Shown here: positions 45,818 to 59,279 of the stretch, one piece after another
How positions within the stretch are numbered: position 1 is the first letter of the stretch
How the letters are laid out: every line of letters starts with the position of its first letter
Origin: Raphanus sativus
Lineage: Eukaryota > Streptophyta > Magnoliopsida > Brassicales > Brassicaceae
Reading direction: 5' to 3'
Length of the DNA stretch: 64,000 nt
NCBI RefSeq assembly: GCF_000801105.2
Contig: NC_079514.1
Span: 13,246,293 to 13,310,292, forward strand
Program-made: the position numbers and the translations under genes
The notes under the pieces: model-generated
What the model was told of the DNA's origin: nothing
Database searches by the model: none
The model's input: the letters and a program-made list of their open reading frames with translations, nothing else

Positions 45818-47830
45818 GATTACAATCTGTTAATTATCGTGCCGATTATTATTTAGTAAAAAAAAGTCATGTTAATCAATCATACAGATGAGTAACGCCA
45901 ACATATAATATACACAGGTGTGGATCCATATTATATATACATATATCTACAAGAGCTTGTATGTGTGTGTGTGTTTTTATATGTGAGACTTATATATCAC
46001 CTTTTAAATGGTTAAACTTAAAACAACCAACTTATTATAATTATATATCATATTAATTTTTATATATACAATATATGTTTATTATGATAATAAAACAATG
46101 GCATTAGCTTAAATAGTATATGAAACTAGTTTGACTTAAAGATTTTTTTTTTGACAAAAATAAAAAATAGAACGTAATTAAATAGAAAAATGGCACAAAA
46201 TATATTTACTAGTTGTAAACTGATCTAAAATTTCACAATATAAACAAGAATATATTGTCCTTCTTACGACGTTGTGCCATACAAAGATTAAGGTTTGATT
46301 ACGATAATAAAACAATGGCCAATACTATTATTAGACAACCTATTAGAGCTATTTAATTCGGGTCACTTAACTTTTGTATTTCAAATTATCAGCAAATGTA
46401 TGGTTAATATGATTATGCATGGTCCAACACACAATAGTATTTAATTTTCACAGGCCACTATAAACGATGAGGCACACCCGTTGGTTATACAGAAGCAATA
46501 TGAAATATATGTTTTATCCTTTCAGGTGCATACACATAGGTTTCATGTGATAAATTTAATGGTATGGCTTATCCAAGCCCTTCAATAATGTTGTATATCC
46601 GCCCTTTTTTTTTATATTAATGCGTGGGTCCAAATCAAAACGAAATATGCTGTTATACCTTATTTGAGGACTCTTATTGGTCCTTGTAATCTCCGACCAA
46701 TCATGTTGCATTATGTGTCTTCCATTCATGAGTTGAAAAAGCTGGTATGTCATGACTCATCGCACATTTGAAATATATACATACATATTCTTTTGTTTAT
46801 ATTCATAGGGTACCATATGCAAAATGCATGCCAACATATGTGATTAAACGAATAGGAAATACTCGTGACAATCATATTTTTTTTTGAAAGCTGGTTTATT
46901 ACGATGTTATTCGTAGATATAACAGTTGTAATTTGTAAAAGAAAAAGAAACTAATGTATTATAGTTGATAAAAAAATATTAGTTAATAAAACAGTGCCTT
47001 ACATTGGACAGTACTTTGTCTTTTCTTTTAAACTAATAAAAATACTTACAAACAAAATAAAGTTTGTCCAGATTTAAGCAAAAAAAATAAAAAATTAAAA
47101 TAAAGTTTAACTAAAACAAAATAAAACATATCGTTGTTTCGATACGTTTTTAATCAAATAAAGGTTAATTTTTTTCTGTGTTTCCAGTTTTTGTGGATAC
47201 ATACTCGAACTGATTCTAATAGCAGGATTACTGGTAGTTTCTCATAACAAAATTTTTAGAAAAATAATAATAAAATATAATAAAGCATGAAAGAAAAAAT
47301 AGAAAATGCAACGTGAATCTCTTTAGGAAGAGATGTTGGTCAAGGGGGAAGAGCTGATTTCTATAGATGTCGGGCTTCTATTGCTGTTTTTGTTTTCCAA
47401 ATATTAAATTTAAATCAGGTAAACAAATTAAATTAAAATATTAATAGAAGTGTTTAGGAATTTGTGTTGAAGAAACCCAGCCGTTGATGATGCTCAAAAC
47501 TGGCTTCCTTTGCGTCCTACTTTGTTTCTTTTTTTTTAAATATATTTTTGGTTCCTTTGCTTCCTACTTTATCAATTTCACAAATTTGCTTTATTTTATT
47601 ATAATTTTAGTGAAGACTCCAAAAAATAATAAAATGGAGAATATTCCTTATCAAAACATTTGTATCATTTCTTAAAAAAACATTTTTGTTACAAAAATCC
47701 ATTATATTACGGAAGCCAAATATAACTTCTACGTGCAATATTTTTTTTGGGTCAAATATCTTTAATGGAGTTCCAAAAAATTCTGCATTGTGTAGAAACA
47801 AATGGGGTTGATAAAAAAAAAAGTAGAAAC
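45818..47830. other. AT-rich spacer upstream of cytochrome c1
   Basis: No gene is recognised. It contains a GT run near 45961 and long AT stretches. An open frame at 46556-46753 on the minus strand looks accidental. Confidence 0.35.
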
Positions 47831-47833
47831 AAA

Positions 47834-47900
47834 TGGGCTTTGGTAAAAAGAATGCAGCAACAAATGGGCTCATGCAATTTGACGTTGGCCCATAGGCCCA
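47834..47900 (+). promoter_or_regulatory. Cluster of site II (TGGGCY) elements of the cytochrome c1 promoter
   Basis: TGGGCT occurs at 47834-47839 and 47865-47870, and its inverted form GGCCCA at 47887-47892 and 47895-47900, all about 340-410 bp before the cytochrome c1 ATG and just before a leader-like region. Site II elements bound by TCP factors are known to drive nuclear genes of the plant respiratory chain. Confidence 0.6.
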
Positions 47901-48240
47901 AAAACGTAGAACTATCGCGTGTTAGCAGCCTCTTGTGCCATCGTGGAACTCCCATTTTCTCTCGTTTTATCTTTTACTTCTTCTTCGTCCCCTCGGTCGT
48001 CTCCGTCGCCGATCTCGTCACTTCATTTACCGGTTAGTATCTCTCTGTAGCCATATCTCTTATTCTAATCGTTCAGTATGTTATCTGACGTTTGATCTAT
48101 ATCGACGGATCTGTAATGTTGACTCAGATTTCTAGGGCTTGTTTATTCTTATCGCATTATCACTGCTTCGTGATTCTGTTTCGATTCGTTTTTTGTTTGC
48201 TCTCCAGCGAGTTGATTTGGTACAAAGCGTCGTCAATCAA

Positions 48241-50063
48241 ATGGTTGGAGGAGGAGTTATCCAGCAAATTCTCAGGAGGAAGCTTCACTCCCAATCAGTC
48301 GTGAGATGTTTCCCAAATCTCAATTAACCTTTTTTTTTATAATAATTCTAAATTGATCTGTTTTAAAGAGAGATTTCTATGTTTATTTGTTTGGGTAAAG
48401 CTTCGTGCTTTGGGAGATAAAAGAATCATCTTTTGAATTTTCATTGTGTCATTTGTTACAAAGATATGGTCTGTTGATTTGTGTATAGATGTTGCTTCAG
48501 TGTGAACCTAAGTATACGAACAATCTTTTGAGCATGTAACTTATATTCTTAGCACTGGTTTTGTGTTATTCCTGCAGGCAACTCCGGTCCTGTCGTGGTT
48601 TTCTTCTAAGAAAGCTCATGTGGACGCTGGTTCTTCTGGCGTAAGAGCATTTGCCCTCTTGGGTGCTGGTGTTACAGGGCTCTTGAGTTTTTCTACGGTA
48701 GCCTCTGCTGATGAGGCCGAACATGGACTTGCCTGTCCTGACTACCCTTGGCCTCATGATGGCATTCTCAGCTCATATGACCATGCTTCGTGAGTGTTAT
48801 GTTACTGTACTTTTTATTAATTGCTGTATTTATCCCTTAGATATCTAGACTCTGTTTTTTAATACTGTGTTAGCTGATGAAGGTTTGATGTTGTATGTCC
48901 AGGATCCGTCGTGGGCATCAAGTTTATCAGCAAGTCTGTGCATCTTGCCATTCAATGTCTCTCATCTCATACCGTGATTTGGTGGGTGTCGCTTACACAG
49001 AGGAAGAGGCAAAGGCAATGGCAGCTGAAATCGAGGTTGTTGATGGGCCTAATGATGAGGGTGAGATGTTCACCCGTCCTGGTAAACTCAGTGACCGCTT
49101 GCCTCAACCATATGCCAACGAATCAGCTGCAAGGTTCGCTAATGGTGGAGCGTATCCTCCTGATCTAAGTCTTATCACTAAGGTCTGTTACTGTTTTTAT
49201 TTAATACTGGATATCTGTAGCATATTCAGTGATCTAAGTATTTCAAATGTTCTACCTGCCAGGCACGTCACAACGGTCAGAACTACGTCTTTGCTCTTCT
49301 GACGGGTTACCGTGATCCTCCTGCTGGCATTTCGGTAATTTTTATCTCATTTTCTAGATTAGACTTCTTCGAATTCAGATTTGCTGGTTGCGAAAGAGTC
49401 TTATCATAATTATACAGATAAGAGAAGGGTTACACTACAATCCTTACTTCCCTGGGGGAGCAATTGCTATGCCGAAAATGCTTAATGATGAAGCTGTTGA
49501 GTATGAAGATGGTGTCCCCGCCACAGAGGCACAGGTTAGGTTTCCTTCATTTAAAATATTCGAAACCTTGCTCCGTGTCATGCTTTTAACTTTACTGTTT
49601 TTGTCAAGTGCAGATGGGTAAAGACGTTGTGTCATTCTTGTCTTGGGCAGCTGAACCAGAAATGGAAGAGAGGAAGTTGGTAGGTTTTTCTTCCTTTTTT
49701 TTTTCCGGTGCATAATATTTGCATTTTGGGTTATATTTCATTTATCATCGGATTAGGTGACTTGAAGAAGTCTTGTACTACCAAGTGTAGTATCATGCTA
49801 ACATGTTGATATGCTGCTTACACGTGTTTCACTTATTTTTACGATCCTTACAACACAGCTTGTACAGAGAGATGGGTTTCATAACCGGGAGCTAGCTTTC
49901 ATATATTGAGATGGAGATTAATGTTGGGTTTCATAATAATTTGCAGATGGGTTTCAAGTGGATATTCCTACTATCTCTGGCTCTGCTCCAAGCAGCGTAC
50001 TACAGGCGACTGAAATGGTCTGTTCTCAAGTCCCGGAAGCTGGTTCTGGACGTGGTGAACTAA
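48241..50063 (+). CDS. CYC1: Cytochrome c1, respiratory complex III
   Basis: Seven exons keep one frame: 48241-48300, 48578-48789, 48903-49182, 49263-49334, 49418-49534, 49614-49679 and 49947-50063, giving 307 residues. The N-terminus [20 protein letters not shown] is a basic mitochondrial presequence; a second hydrophobic stretch ([20 protein letters not shown]) is the intermembrane-space sorting signal. Mature protein begins near [18 protein letters not shown]. Heme is attached at VCASCH (Cys103, Cys106, His107), and the axial methionine is in GGAIAMP (Met226). The C-terminal helix [15 protein letters not shown] anchors it in the inner membrane. It passes electrons from the Rieske protein to cytochrome c. 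Syntenic with At3g27240. Intact. Confidence 0.95.
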
Positions 50064-50419
50064 AGAAGCACCGCTTACTATAAAGCTTTTGCAGTGGCTC
50101 CACACAGTCGTTTTTTCAACAATGGATGTTTTGAAAAAAAAGTAGAGCCTTTTCTCTGAGTGGTAATAACGCATCTCTATTTTTCTGTGTCATAAAAATC
50201 TTTGAAGGTGGAAAGACCTATCTTTCTTTTTTTGAGTAGAGAGTTTTATGAGGATAATAACGAAAAAAGTTTGATCCTCGTAATCAGACATGATTTTAAG
50301 ATTACATTTTGTTTTGCTTCCTCTCTCAAACTGCTACTGTTCATCGTTCCGGTTTGTTTTCAATAAAGAATACATCTTTGTACTAATTTTCCCGTCTTCC
50401 GACACTGATATAGTAATGG
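50064..50419. other. Cytochrome c1 3' UTR and spacer
   Basis: AT/CT-rich sequence containing AATAAAG-like signals (about 50362). No gene seen. Confidence 0.4.
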
Positions 50420-50434
50420 AAAATATTGTATTTC

Positions 50435-50764
50435 CTTTTTTTTTTTTTTTTTTTTTGAATGAATGTCAAATTCATTGATCAAAAAAAACCTTTGGAACAT
50501 TTTTTACAATGCAGCCTTGTACTTAACTTTGCAAAAAAACTTATAAATCTATTTGCTCTTCCTTACAAGATATTCTTAGTCTGGTCTCTTTGAGAACCAG
50601 TTTGTAGACCTTCCTCCATCTTCTTGTCTCCAGCTTTTTAAATGGATGAGAATCTGTTTCGCACTCCTCTATCTATCATCCTTATAATTGTGCTTTGAAG
50701 CTTTGGTTTTTCACCATGCCTCCTCCCATTTCTCTCCATCCACAAGCCATGAATAGTTGCTTGA
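50435..50764 (-). mobile_element. 5'-truncated LINE tail with 15-bp target duplication
   Basis: The same 15-mer, AAAATATTGTATTTC, flanks the insert at 50420-50434 and 50765-50779. Immediately inside the left copy is a run of about 20 T, the poly(A) tail of a minus-strand insertion. The minus strand of about 50700-50760 reads IHGLWMERNGRRHG, the zf-RVT end of LINE ORF2, followed by its 3' part. Only about 330 bp were copied. Confidence 0.9.
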
Positions 50765-50779
50765 AAAATATTGTATTTC

Positions 50780-51203
50780 TTAGTCATAAAGGCGAGTTTT
50801 TCTGTTTTTTTTTTTCATACAGATAAAACTTTAGAAACTATCTGCTACACCGAATCAACACAATTACATCCAGACTATTATCAGAACGCCCAGACGCAGG
50901 CTTGAGCATTAGGCGTGTTATGCTTTCATGGGTCTATATTGGGCCTGGGAAGCCCATATAGTCAGGCAAACCTTCCAGCTCGCTCAGAGGGGAAGAAAAA
51001 AAGGAAAAAGGGAAACAGTGAGCGGAGTGATATATGGTAGGGGAAAACCACCGGCGCACATCTTTTCCCGGTAATCAGAAAGTCTCCACCGACGTGAAAT
51101 CTTTCTCTCTCTCTCTCTTTCTTTTTGTCTCCGTCGTGTTGCTTTAAGTCTATATATATTTCCTTATAACTAGAACTGAGATCATGTCTTTTCAAAAACA
51201 CAA
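50780..51203. other. Promoter region of the kelch gene
   Basis: A TATATATAT box lies at 51150-51159, about 45 bp before the ATG, after a CT-microsatellite-rich stretch (51104-51123). TGGGCC and GCCCA boxes occur at 50940-50955. Confidence 0.45.
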
Positions 51204-53169
51204 ATGGCGAACAAACCTGATCATCATCACCACCGATCTTCCAGGAGACTGATGCTTGTATTGTACTTCACTTGTGTTCTCGGGATAGGATTCGCCACAG
51301 CTTTTCTCTGTATGCCTTTCACTAAATCGCCATCCTCCACCGTTTCTTCCATCTGGGTACTTGAAAACCCACCGCAGATTCAAGCTCCGAGCACCGCTTC
51401 CCGGATTGTTCAGAATGTAAGTTCGAATCAAATGCGTAATAAAAACGACGACTTTCTATCTTACATCCCTCAAAGTTTTCTCCTTTTTTTTTGCAGAGAA
51501 GCAACAAGACGGAAGATGAAGAACATGTTAACGTCCGTTTACTATCCGCCACATTTGCCGATTTTCCGGCGCCGGCGTTACAATGGGAGCAAATGCCGTC
51601 TGCTCCGGTTCCTCGACTCGACGGTTACTCCGTACAAATCCAAAACCTTCTCTATGTCTTCTCCGGCTACGGCAGTCTCGACTACGTAAGTACTCTCTCG
51701 TCTACTTGTTTTGTTTTGTTTTGAAATGTGTCTTGTTAATGATAAAGCTTTGATGGCATTTGATTATTTCTCCTCCTCTTCCTCAGGTTCATTCTCATGT
51801 GGATGTGTTCAATTTCACAGACAACAAATGGTGTGACAGATTCGACACTCCTAATGAGATGGCCAATTCTCACCTCGGGATCGTGACGGATGGGCGATAT
51901 GTGTATGTGGTTTCAGGGCAGTTTGGTCCTCAATGCAGAGGTCCCACTTCTCGTTCCTTTGTCTTGGACTCATCCACTAAGACCTGGCTCCAGTTTCCTT
52001 CACTACCAGCTCCAAGGTAAGGTCTTTAGTTGCCTAACATATATACTTACAGAGCTATGTCTACTACGCTTTGTAAAACAATGCCATTGCGGAATGGAGC
52101 TGTTGAGGGGAGTCATTAGGGTTTAATGTTTAGGGTTTAGTGATTCTAAGATGTATCAGTCTTGAAGAGTCATGAGTGTATGTTCTGTTCAAATAGTATT
52201 GTGTTACCATATAAGCAACTGCAGTTATCGAGCTTCTTTTTGTTGGATATCAGGTACGCTCCAGCGACTCAGATATGGAGAGGGAGGCTTCATGTGATGG
52301 GAGGAAGCAAAGAGAATCGCAACGCCGTTGCTTATGATCATTGGAGCATAGCTGTAAAAGACGGAAAAGCTCTTGACCATTGGAGGGAAGAGGTTCCAAT
52401 CCCTCGAGGTGGACCACACAGGTTTTTTTTTTTTTATAATTCTTGCTCCAGCTTTTACCTTTTGTTTTGGAGCCTTATGTGTTACTTAACATCGTGGTGT
52501 TTAATGGGTTTTGCAGGGCTTGTGTAGTTGCTAACGACAAGCTACTTGTGATAGGTGGTCAAGAAGGTGACTTCATGGCCAAACCTAACTCACCCATCTT
52601 CAAATGCTCACGTCGACGAGAGGTTCACTTCACCCTCTCTTTTTTTTGCAATCCACAGTTTTGAATGTATCCTCAGACAATTCCTAACGTTTGGTCCATT
52701 TTCAGTTCTTTAATGGTGAGGTGTACATGATGGATGAGGAGATGAAGTGGAAGATGTTACCACCGATGCCAAAGAACAATTCCCACATTGAATCAGCGTG
52801 GATCATCGTCAATAACTCGATCGTTATCGTTGGTGGGACCACGGATTGGCATCCAGTGACCAAAAGGCTTGTTCTTGTTGGAGAGATCTTCCGGTTTCAG
52901 TTAGACACTTTGGTCAGTATTATTATACTTCCGTCTTTATAATGTTTCTGATTCCTTCTCCTATCACGTTTTTTTTAAAAAATGTATGATAAAAAAATTC
53001 TCAGACGTGGTCTGTGATCGGACGGTTACCGTACCGTGTCAAAACAGCTATGGCTGGATACTGGAACGGCTATTTGTACTTCACGTCCGGGCAACGCGAT
53101 AGAGGACCGGACAATCCACAGCCTGGGAAAGTTATTGGAGAAATGTGGAGAACTAAGTTGAAGTTTTGA
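51204..53169 (+). CDS. Membrane-anchored kelch-repeat protein
   Basis: Seven exons keep one frame: 51204-51416, 51497-51685, 51787-52016, 52254-52421, 52517-52622, 52706-52912 and 53005-53169, giving 425 residues. A His-rich start (MANKPDHHHHRSSRR) precedes a signal-anchor helix (LMLVLYFTCVLGIGFATAFL), so the protein is probably a type II membrane protein with the kelch part in the lumen or outside. Kelch units are seen at QIQNLLYVFSGYG, DGRYVYVVSGQFG, WRGRLHVMGGSKENRN, ANDKLLVIGGQEGD and VNNSIVIVGGTTDWHPV, suggesting a five- or six-blade propeller. It corresponds to At3g27220. The biochemical role is unknown to me; plant relatives are reported from Golgi and vacuole fractions. Intact. Confidence 0.92.
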
Positions 53170-56100
53170 TGTCAATTGTTTTTGTTGTGTGCTTTTGTTA
53201 TTTGAAAGATATAATATTAGAGCTTTGGAGGAGAAACTCTTATTCTGATATTTTATAAAATTACTTAATGTAGAGAGTTATTAACACTCAGAGACAGATA
53301 TGTGATGTAGAACTGTTTTGCCGGATGAAAACAGATATGTTGAATCATATACTTCAGGCTACTTGTAGCCTCTTATATCTGACAATCACCAGACATGAGA
53401 TGATGAGTCAGTTTATATATGGAGGTCTATGTACATCCTAGAGTGGTTTGATTATGCATGGCTGTTGAGAGTTGGTTAAGACTATTTAACCAGCTGGTAT
53501 GTATTTGAACTTTGAAGCTACTTTTAAAGAAAGTTGATTTTATAAGAATGTGGAATCAAACTAAGGACTAATCCAATAAAATATCAATTTTGTGAGATCA
53601 TTTTGTTCATTTTTGTCTGCGTGTGAATCATTCGCAAAGTCATGCTCTGATGTAACTATACAAGAATAAGGACAAAAATATAAGATAGAGACTTAAAATA
53701 GTTATCGTGGTCGGTCCAAGAGAACGACATGTTCTATTTGTTTGTTTCTTTAGTGTAAAAGTCATTAACCCACATGTTACCTTCTCTCGTTTTATGATCT
53801 TTCTCCGTAATAATGATAGCTAATATAATAACAACTGTCAAAATTGTATCTGGTTTTCAATATTCAAAGACAAAACTTGATAAGTTTATATTATTTTGGT
53901 TTAGATGATCAGTTTCTAATGGTTAGGTTAACTAGTTATAGTTTAGCAAGCTGGCTTTAAAAACATATGTTCAAATGTAAATCATTTTACAGAATGCACA
54001 CCTCTATGGCTCTATGTTGGTAGTTCTTGCATGTCATTTTGCGGGTTTTTAACTATGTTTAACCAAGCAAATTAAATTGGATTCCTCTAATATCATGAAC
54101 CATTAGAAGTGGGCATCACACATGACATACCTTCCACTTTTACTGTTCTTCTTTTTGTTTGAATGCTTTCTTGGATCCTTGTGCATTGTCTTGACTCTTG
54201 AACCGATAACACACATTGCCCATGCCATCATTTCTTCTCTAAAGATTCCATTTGTTATTAGATTTTGCTTTTAGCTTGAGTTTTTTTTTTTTGGAACAAA
54301 GCTAGAGTTTTATTTCTTTTTTTTAATCTTGCTTTCGAACACGTAGTATCTATGTATTTGTACAACATTAACAAAGTTATTTTTCTTTTTCTGCTAAAAA
54401 TGTAAAGCAGATAACAAAGTTATAGACGTATGTAACAAACCATGTTCCAGTTACGTTTTAAAACATGACTTCTAGGTATTTTCCTCTCGCATCCTGGTTT
54501 TACAATCAGCTAAGCTATGCATAAACTATTACGTTACTTGATTTCACGAAAATTTTCTCAAATTATTTAAACCTCGATCTAAACTTCTACAAAAGCCTAT
54601 GGACAAAATAAAAACCAGCACAGCTTGTCAGTGATATAGTAGATAATACTATATTTTGTTTTCTAAAACTAGGCGATAATATAGTTACAACACTTCTACG
54701 TTGCAATGGCACTTCCTTTCTTCAGAAATTTTCTCAATGACTACAAACTTGTTACAAACAATTTAAAGAAAAATACGAACTTTGGAAAAATTTGATGCTT
54801 AGTGGGCGTTTATTTATAAATATAAGAGGTTCAGAAATCCGTATAGATGACCACTCCCACATAAATCATTGTTGTTTATATACTCTGTCTTTTGTATTAC
54901 TCTTTCTCACTCCATTTGTTGTGGTCACGGAAAGAGAAATCCGATGTCAATATTATTGGATTCATATGCATCATAAATGCATTATTAATATTAAAAATTA
55001 ATAACTACGAGTTTGATTAACGTTTGTCGACAAAACAAAAATCGCCGTATGCATCAATCAATCCATGTACAGTCGAATTCGTAAGGGATAATATTTTATG
55101 AGCTAAAATGAAAAGTTTAACAAACAAATTTGGCATCCAGTGGATTATACAGGGTTGGACCATCGCTAATTCCAAAAACCTAGATTAGTAAACCCAATCT
55201 ATCAATAACAATAATCCAAAATATAACAACGTCTTTTAGACAAATTTATATACTCAACTACATTTAATTACTTGTATTGATATTTGATATACTACACATA
55301 AAATCGAAATATCAGAGCAACTAGCTATAAAAAAAAGGACTAGTCAGTTGAAAGCAGAAATTCGAAATGTGAATTTTATCACTGTAGTCTGTAGTGCATA
55401 TATAGTTTGAGTTTGACCCGACATCATCACTGATGAAAATTATGAAGTTATAACCTAATTTCATAAACGACACTGATATACAGGTTTGAACTTCATTAAT
55501 TAGATGTTGGCAGATATAGTGTTGCAAAAAAAGATGTTGGCAGATAAAACCCTAGCTAACTTAAAATTCAAAACAATCTAAACGTCGTATGACATTCTAA
55601 ACTTCATCAATTATACACACTGTATATATGGAAAATCTTTATCTAGTATCATTAGCAAATTTGAATACAAATCTATAAATTTAAGTATTTAACTAACCAT
55701 AGAACACTGCCATTCACCATACAAACATACTTTAAAATAAAATAACTGAATTACATGGAGCAGCTTTTGTGGCTATCCTAAAGAGGCAATCTGTCCTTTT
55801 TGGCAACATAAAATGTCCTTTTGGAGATCAAAAGATTGAATTCGCTGAAGTAAGTCGTGACTAAAATGTTAATGCAAAGAGTCAAAGAATACATTTGTAT
55901 TTATTAGTTTCCCAACGATAGTTGTTGTTGCATCTAATATTTTCGGTTAAAAATTGATATGCTAATCTTCAAAATTCATTTAATTAGCAAACAATAAGAA
56001 ACTAGTCCAGTATAAATAACATACTATGTCATTACACGCAGTCTTTATCTATACCATCTTACTAAACGATAAACTTTCCAGCTTTCACTTTTCAGCAAGC

Positions 56101-56772
56101 AAGTATGTTTCATTTACTGGTAAATATTATACGTTTGACAAAGGGAAGACAATTGTTAGGTCGTCAGATCCTAGACTTTTAAATACTGCAGCCTGCACAG
56201 GACCATTGTTATCAAAATATATAAATGGATTTCCGTTACATTTAAAGATAAGTGCAATGCATCTTTATAGTTGTTACAGTACAATCCAAAACTATAAATA
56301 AAGTGATGAGAATTCTGATATATCCAAATGTAATCTAACATCAACCGCATGACCTAATCTAAATTCTATTGCTAAAGACATATTAACACCATTGCAAAAA
56401 GGATTATCTCTAGTGAATCCAAATTTCACTCTCATCATCATCAGTTACTTTAAATAATGACACTTCTTATCTCTCCAATTTCTGACCGTCAAATTACATT
56501 TAATCAACTTAATTATTATTTTTTTTCAATTTATAACAAGCTAAGTAAAGTTTAAAGGTTTGCACAAAATTACGAAAATTGTCAAAAAAAAATTTTTACT
56601 CTTACTTAATATATTTTGTTTGGTTTTAGTAATAATTATTGAATTAAAAAAAAATCAAAATTGGAAATTTTTTTCAATATGTGCATTGAAAACATATTAA
56701 AATATAAATAGATACTTAATACTGTACTATGAAACGGAGAAAAAACGACTGTATTAACCGGTCTGTTTTATA
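53170..56772. other. AT-rich intergenic region
   Basis: 3.6 kb with no gene I can support. Short open frames at 54792-55001 and 56026-56301 have no recognisable motifs or splice support. The first 100 bp are the kelch 3' UTR. Confidence 0.4.
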
Positions 56773-57001
56773 CTCCCTCTGTTTCATTATAAGTGTCACT
56801 TTAGACTTTTGCACACAGATTAATAAATCATTTAGTTTTGCATATTTTCAATAAAAAATCATCATTACCCATAAATCTCAACCAATAGAAAAATAAAATA
56901 GAGAATAAAATTAATAAATTCTGCATTGAAATGCTAAAACGACACTTATTTTGCAACGAAAAATTTTCTCTACAGCGACACTTATTGAGAAACGGAGGGA
57001 G
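56773..57001. mobile_element. Stowaway MITE
   Basis: Ends CTCCCTCTGTTTCATTATAA and TTATTGAGAAACGGAGGGAG are inverted repeats flanked by TA (56771-56772 and 57002-57003). Length 229 bp, AT-rich middle, no ORF. This is the classic Tc1/mariner-type Stowaway pattern. It lies about 400 bp upstream of the next gene. Confidence 0.95.
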
Positions 57002-57397
57002 TATCTCTTATAAGGGATTAATTACTACTTGCCCTTTCAAAGACCCTAGTTAAACTTCGAGTAATTCGTGATCACTAATCCGGGGATTTAAACAAAGCGC
57101 CACGTTACTCATAAAAAGTCACCCATGGGTCCCACCATGATATTTCACACGATAAAGACGTGGAGTCCATGAAACGACACCGTTGTAACACGAAAACTGA
57201 GTGGGCACCGTGTCCGTCTGGGACCCACAAATTAACCTTCTCCGACGAACCAAAAAAAAAAAGAAGAAGAATCATATAGTTCCGTCTGTCTTCACATACC
57301 ATACCATCATCGCCCCTCAATCAAACACTCTCTCTTTTATTCTCTTTCTCTACAAATTTTATCTTTTAAATTTACTTTTAAAATTCGATACCAGTGA

Positions 57398-59279
57398 ATG
57401 GGCTCATCTTCGTCGTCGTCGTCGCTTAATAAGTCTCCGTTTGGAACAGAACGCATGGTAACACCAGAGTCTCCCACGAAAGATATTGATTCATCTCCGA
57501 TGACTGTTAAAAACGACGGCGTTACGATCATTTCTAATTCCTTGTACTCGTCGTCTCCTTCTGCCACGAAAATCTTCGGTATTTTTCTTTCTTTCTCAAT
57601 TTCTTATAATCGAGGGAGATACCATATTCTCTGTGTGTTTGATCTTCAGATTAAATATTACTTATTTTGGTAAATCAAGAATGATTAGTTCATGATGATA
57701 TTGAATCTGACTGGGGGGTAGATGTGGGGTTTCTCAGATATATATTATTTATATTAAAATTAATACTTTTGCTTATAGTTTTATTTTTAAATGTTCATCC
57801 AATTCATTTCTCATCAGAATCGCCGAGAAAGAGTACAACACCGGTTCGTGTGGCGTCTCCGGCTGTCAAATCTCGGTGGTCGTTTTCCTCTTCAAAGAAA
57901 AGCTTCGGTATTTATTACATAAAGATCTCTCCTTTTGAATTAACTCGTGTCCTGATTGGTCTTGGTCTTTGTCTGATGTTTAGTTTAGTTATTGTCTGAT
58001 CTATTACAACACTTTTTTTTATTACATAAACGTTTCAACATAATTGCACATGTGGTGGAGGTTCGGTGATCGGAAAAAAAATCAGTATTATCTCAAATTA
58101 TTATTCCATTAATGGTTTTCTAAATTAATCAATTTGACTAATAGAGAGAGAGACTTTTAGGCAATCTCTTTCTTATGTGATCAAACATCATATCTCTGAT
58201 TCGATTTCTTCCATTAATAGAATTGAAGTAAAAAATGATTTTATTACGAAAAACAAAAGACTTTCGCGTGACAACAGAGTTTTTTTTGTTTCTCATAATG
58301 AGAAAAAGGTAACTTGAAAAGACAGAGAGCTATTCTGGTGAATTGTGATTTTAAAAGTTGTCTACTTTACCTCTGACCCAGATCTGAAATACTGGTGTAA
58401 AAGTATGGACACTCTTCTTGATCTTGGGTTCCATTGTTTTTCACGCTTTAATTTGAACCAAGTGGGGTTTTTGAAATTTTCTAAATTTTTTTACCCGGGA
58501 ACTTTAGTATATTTCATATTTAATCTCTTTTTAGGCATTGCTTTGTAGTTTCCGCAGTTTCCATCTCCTCTGCTTTCTAGTTCTAGTAGTTGTTTGTCTG
58601 TTTTGTTTTGTTCTGTCTTAAGATGGTGACTGAATCAAAAGGTTTGATATACACAAGTATGAATCATAAACATTTACTTTCTTGTTCTAATGTTTTAATT
58701 TCACAGGAAGTAAAGATGAAACCTTTTTCGATACGCAGCAATGGCTACAATCTGACTCGGACGATGATTTTCACAGCGTAAATGGCGGTAAGAAAACTTG
58801 GATCTTTTGTTTTTATTTTCTTGCTGGTAGTCAAGTTCAAGAATCTTGATTTGTGTATGCTCTCTGTTTACTCAGATTTCACTCCATCGCGTGGAAACAC
58901 TCCCAAGAGCAGCTTCTCAGATAGACTCCCTCGTATCAACAACCTTATATTCCACGAGAAGAAGCCTTCTCGAGGCTCTTCTCCAGCTCCAAAACCGAGG
59001 AGGAAGAAGCTTGGTGATCTTTTCAGAGAAAGTATAAGAGAAGAACGAGAGGAAAGCTCTGGAGGGTCATCATCTCTAAGCTCTCCCTATCTCTCTGGTG
59101 AAAACTCACGCGAATTCAACAAGGTCGCCATAGAAGAGGACGCTGGTGTGAAGGAAGAGAAGAAGAAGTCTAACTGGCAGCATCATCGTTGTCTTCCTGG
59201 TTTCTCTTCATGCGGTGGAAGTTTCATGGAGAGGAGGAAGAAGATGAGCTCTGAAACTGGGGCTCTTTCTGTGAAATGA
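57398..59279 (+). CDS. Serine-rich basic protein, Y-2-like (At3g27210 type)
   Basis: Four exons keep one frame: 57398-57578, 57818-57907, 58707-58787 and 58876-59279, giving 251 residues. It begins [20 protein letters not shown] and has a Gly at position 2, a possible myristoylation context. The middle has SDSDDDFHSVNGDFTPSRGN. The C-terminal half is basic (KPRRKKLGDLFRESIREERE), then a cysteine-containing conserved block HHRCLPGFSSCGGSFMERRK. No enzymatic domain is seen. The Arabidopsis counterpart is annotated Y-2 and has no firm function. The 0.8-kb intron 2 is the longest. The gene looks intact; a Stowaway MITE ends about 400 bp upstream. Confidence 0.88.

Noticed and set aside
57105..57567. 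Minus-strand frames overlapping the start of the Y-2-like gene
   Set aside because: Antisense to the first coding exon and leader, with no independent evidence.
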